Source of the DNA: Thermoplasmata archaeon
GTDB lineage: Archaea > Thermoplasmatota > Thermoplasmata > UBA10834 > DTMW01
Assembly: GCA_029858465.1 (NCBI GenBank)
Contig: JAOUEZ010000067.1
Coordinates: 1 to 7,102 of the forward strand
Direction of reading: 5' to 3'
DNA: 7,102 nucleotides
Shown piece after piece: positions 5,676 to 7,102 of this stretch. Position 1 is the first letter of the stretch. The number at the start of each line of letters is the position of its first letter. The position numbers and the translations under genes are program-made. The notes below the pieces were generated by a model. It ran no database searches, had not been told where the DNA came from, and was given only the letters and a program-made list of their open reading frames with translations.

Positions 5676-6119
5676 ATGAAGAATCTCGTACCGATGGTAT
5701 CTAGAATGAACGACATGAAGACGGAAATCGGAGCAGATGGATTGTTGACAAAATTCGTCTCGACCGAGGTGTGGGACCTCGGGCTCTATTTCATGGAACC
5801 AGGGATGACCACGATTGTGTTCTCGACGGAGGAGAAAGACGACGGAACGGCCGAAGAATGGTACGGCTGGTCCTACGAATTCTACTATATCGTGCAGGGA
5901 GAGTTCACGGTCTGGTATGGTAAGAAAGCAGATGATCTGAAAAGGAAGAGAACTCCTAAGCTTGTCCTAAAAGAGGGAGATGTCGTCTCATACCCGCCGA
6001 ACTGGAAATACATGGTTCAGAACACGGGCAAGATACCCGGAAGCTTTTTCTGGGGAAAGACAGCACCACGGAAGGATGTCAAGATGCGGGAGATCGCTCC
6101 ATCCAAAATAATCAAATGA
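5676..6119 (+). CDS. Single-domain cupin protein lacking all histidines
   Basis: A 147-aa protein with a cupin beta-barrel pattern. Motif 1 is recognisable around WYGWSYEFYYIVQGEF (62-77), with the conserved Glu (E68) and Gly (G75). Motif 2 is EGDVVSYPPNWKYMVQN (100-116), with G101, P107 and N116. In standard cupins the two His of motif 1 and the His of motif 2 bind metal. Here those places hold aromatic or small residues (W62/G64 and Y112), and the whole protein contains no His and no Cys. It is therefore unlikely to be a standard metal-dependent dioxygenase or isomerase; a ligand-binding or stabilising role is an inference. The start is set by AGGTGA 4 nt upstream. Eight nt separate it from the M24 gene, with which it should be co-expressed. 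Its stop is 1 nt from the stop of the convergent amidohydrolase. Confidence 0.85.
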   Translation: MKNLVPMVSRMNDMKTEIGADGLLTKFVSTEVWDLGLYFMEPGMTTIVFSTEEKDDGTAEEWYGWSYEFYYIVQGEFTVWYGKKADDLKRKRTPKLVLKEGDVVSYPPNWKYMVQNTGKIPGSFFWGKTAPRKDVKMREIAPSKIIK

Positions 6120-6120
6120 T

Positions 6121-7102
6121 CTAACCTATAAGTTCGCCGTCATAGGCAACAATCTTTCCATCAACAATGGTGCAATGCACGAACTGCCCTGAGCAACTAT
6201 AAACGAGATTTGACACGGCATTCTGTGCTGTGGTCGGCGCCATGCCTATCCTCATGCTGTCAACTACAACTACATCTGCCAGCTTGCCGACTTCAATCGA
6301 GCCGAGCTTGTCGCCCTTCCCGAGAGCTTTTGCGCCCTCGACAGTAACCATATCCAGTACCTGCTGGGCGTTCATTACCGTCGGATCCCACCGCGAGTGC
6401 TTGTGAATGAGCGCACAGATCTTCATCTCGCTGAAAATATCCATAGAATTGTTGGAAGAGCTTCCGTCTGTCCCTAGGCCGACTGTACCACCCATCTCTT
6501 TTATCTCGACTACTGGAGCGACTCCTCCGACAGCGAGCTTGAGGTTCGAGGTCGGGCAGTGGGCAACTGATACTCCACCCTCTGCGAGAATCCTTGCCTC
6601 GCCTTTCGTTATCCAGCCTACATGCGCCGCAACATCTCCTTTCGCTAAAAACCCTATATCGTGAAGCCAATCCACAGGTCTTTTATTGGTCTTCCTTAGA
6701 TGCTCATAGACCTCGCCCCTGGTCTCAGAAAGATGATAATGGCAAAATGTCCGTTTTTTCTTCGCGAGAGCTCTCGCCTTATGCAGTGTTTCCTCGGAGC
6801 AGGCATATACACCCTGAGGTGCGACTACGGGCTTGACGAGCTTATGCCCCTTCCAATTGTCAATAAATCTCTCGCAGTTCTTTATCGGAGAGCCTCTTTG
6901 GGTGGTCTTGTCGTCGTCAAGAACAGTCCAGCCGAGGAAGCCTCTTATGCCTATCTCTTCGGTCGCCTTCCCGATCTTATCCTGGCCATAATACAAATCA
7001 AGGAAGGATGTCGTGCCTGTTAGCGCGAGTTCCGCGCAGCCGAGCCTCGCTCCTTCGAGCACATCGTCGCTCTTCCTCTTCGCATCGGCTGCGAATGTCT
7101 TC
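6121..7102 (-). CDS. Amidohydrolase, 5'-deoxyadenosine/SAH/MTA deaminase-TrzN group (5' end outside window)
   Basis: A zinc/iron-dependent hydrolase of the amidohydrolase superfamily that deaminates adenosine-like compounds or related aromatic amines in the cytosol. The frame is open to the window edge, so the N-terminal beta-sandwich part and the first HxH metal pair are missing. GTG 7062 is internal, since the upstream codons (TFAADAKRKSDD) fit the family. Numbering from that GTG, motifs are GTTSFLDLYY (16-25), H110 and E113 in CHYHLSET, H147 in AAHVGWI, VAHCPTSNLKLAVGG (166-180), and D199 in GLGTDGSSSNNSMD. A C-terminal GSIEVGKLADVVVVD (254-268) returns to the sandwich domain. All ligands visible in this part are intact. 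The usual PHxxYxCS substrate motif reads PQGVYACS (82-89), so the His is Gln. DadD/MtaD-type function is the best guess; guanine deaminase or chlorohydrolase-like activity remains possible. Confidence 0.88.
   Translation of the reverse strand, partial: KTFAADAKRKSDDVLEGARLGCAELALTGTTSFLDLYYGQDKIGKATEEIGIRGFLGWTVLDDDKTTQRGSPIKNCERFIDNWKGHKLVKPVVAPQGVYACSEETLHKARALAKKKRTFCHYHLSETRGEVYEHLRKTNKRPVDWLHDIGFLAKGDVAAHVGWITKGEARILAEGGVSVAHCPTSNLKLAVGGVAPVVEIKEMGGTVGLGTDGSSSNNSMDIFSEMKICALIHKHSRWDPTVMNAQQVLDMVTVEGAKALGKGDKLGSIEVGKLADVVVVDSMRIGMAPTTAQNAVSNLVYSCSGQFVHCTIVDGKIVAYDGELIG

Noticed and set aside
7060..7062. GTG 7062 as the start of the amidohydrolase
   Set aside because: The frame stays open upstream to the window edge with family-like residues, and the essential first HxH metal motif would be missing, so the true start lies outside the window.
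1..7102. CRISPR arrays, tRNA or rRNA genes, mobile elements
   Set aside because: I saw no spaced direct repeats, no tRNA-like cloverleaf arms, no rRNA-like conserved blocks and no transposase or integrase coding. The gaps between genes are too short to hold such elements unnoticed.

Overview
The window looks archaeal, most likely euryarchaeal (Thermoplasmata or a methanogen-like lineage is a guess from overall protein character, not a proven placement). Three things point this way. There are TATA boxes about 28 nt upstream of start codons that have no Shine-Dalgarno site. The gene set includes a KH-less aCPSF2-type beta-CASP nuclease, an archaeal-type YjbQ and a short NfeD/stomatin pair. Arginine codons are dominated by AGG/AGA at moderate GC. 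Coding density is very high and no intergenic gap exceeds about 125 nt. I see no tRNA, rRNA, CRISPR, insertion sequence or prophage signal.

Left part (1-2743, all on the minus strand, read right to left): yjbQ (2743-2327); an RNA-processing-type MBL/beta-CASP nuclease with its own leaderless-type promoter (2249-1020); nadC, the quinolinate phosphoribosyltransferase of NAD synthesis (983-150); and a small Cys-rich putative zinc-finger protein that starts 3 nt after nadC and runs off the left edge. The last three probably form one transcription unit.

Middle (2744-4469): a 124-bp divergent intergenic region carries a 23-bp near-perfect inverted repeat between the yjbQ and nfeD promoters. On the plus strand follow a short NfeD (membrane segments plus OB-fold) and its usual partner, an SPFH/stomatin protein with five exact 11-residue coiled-coil repeats.

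Right part (4470-7102): a 91-bp gap holds a 14-bp perfect palindrome. It is followed by an M24 'pita-bread' (aminopeptidase P/creatinase-type) hydrolase with all five metal ligands, whose natural N-terminus appears to extend upstream of the first ATG. Eight nt later comes a small cupin protein with no histidine at all, so it lacks the usual cupin metal ligands. This pair looks like a two-gene operon of unknown substrate. A convergent amidohydrolase of the 5'-deoxyadenosine/SAH deaminase-TrzN group (5' end outside the window) ends 1 nt from the cupin stop.

Most of the window is housekeeping. The parts worth a second look are the M24-cupin pair, its unusual start region, and the divergent inverted repeat.
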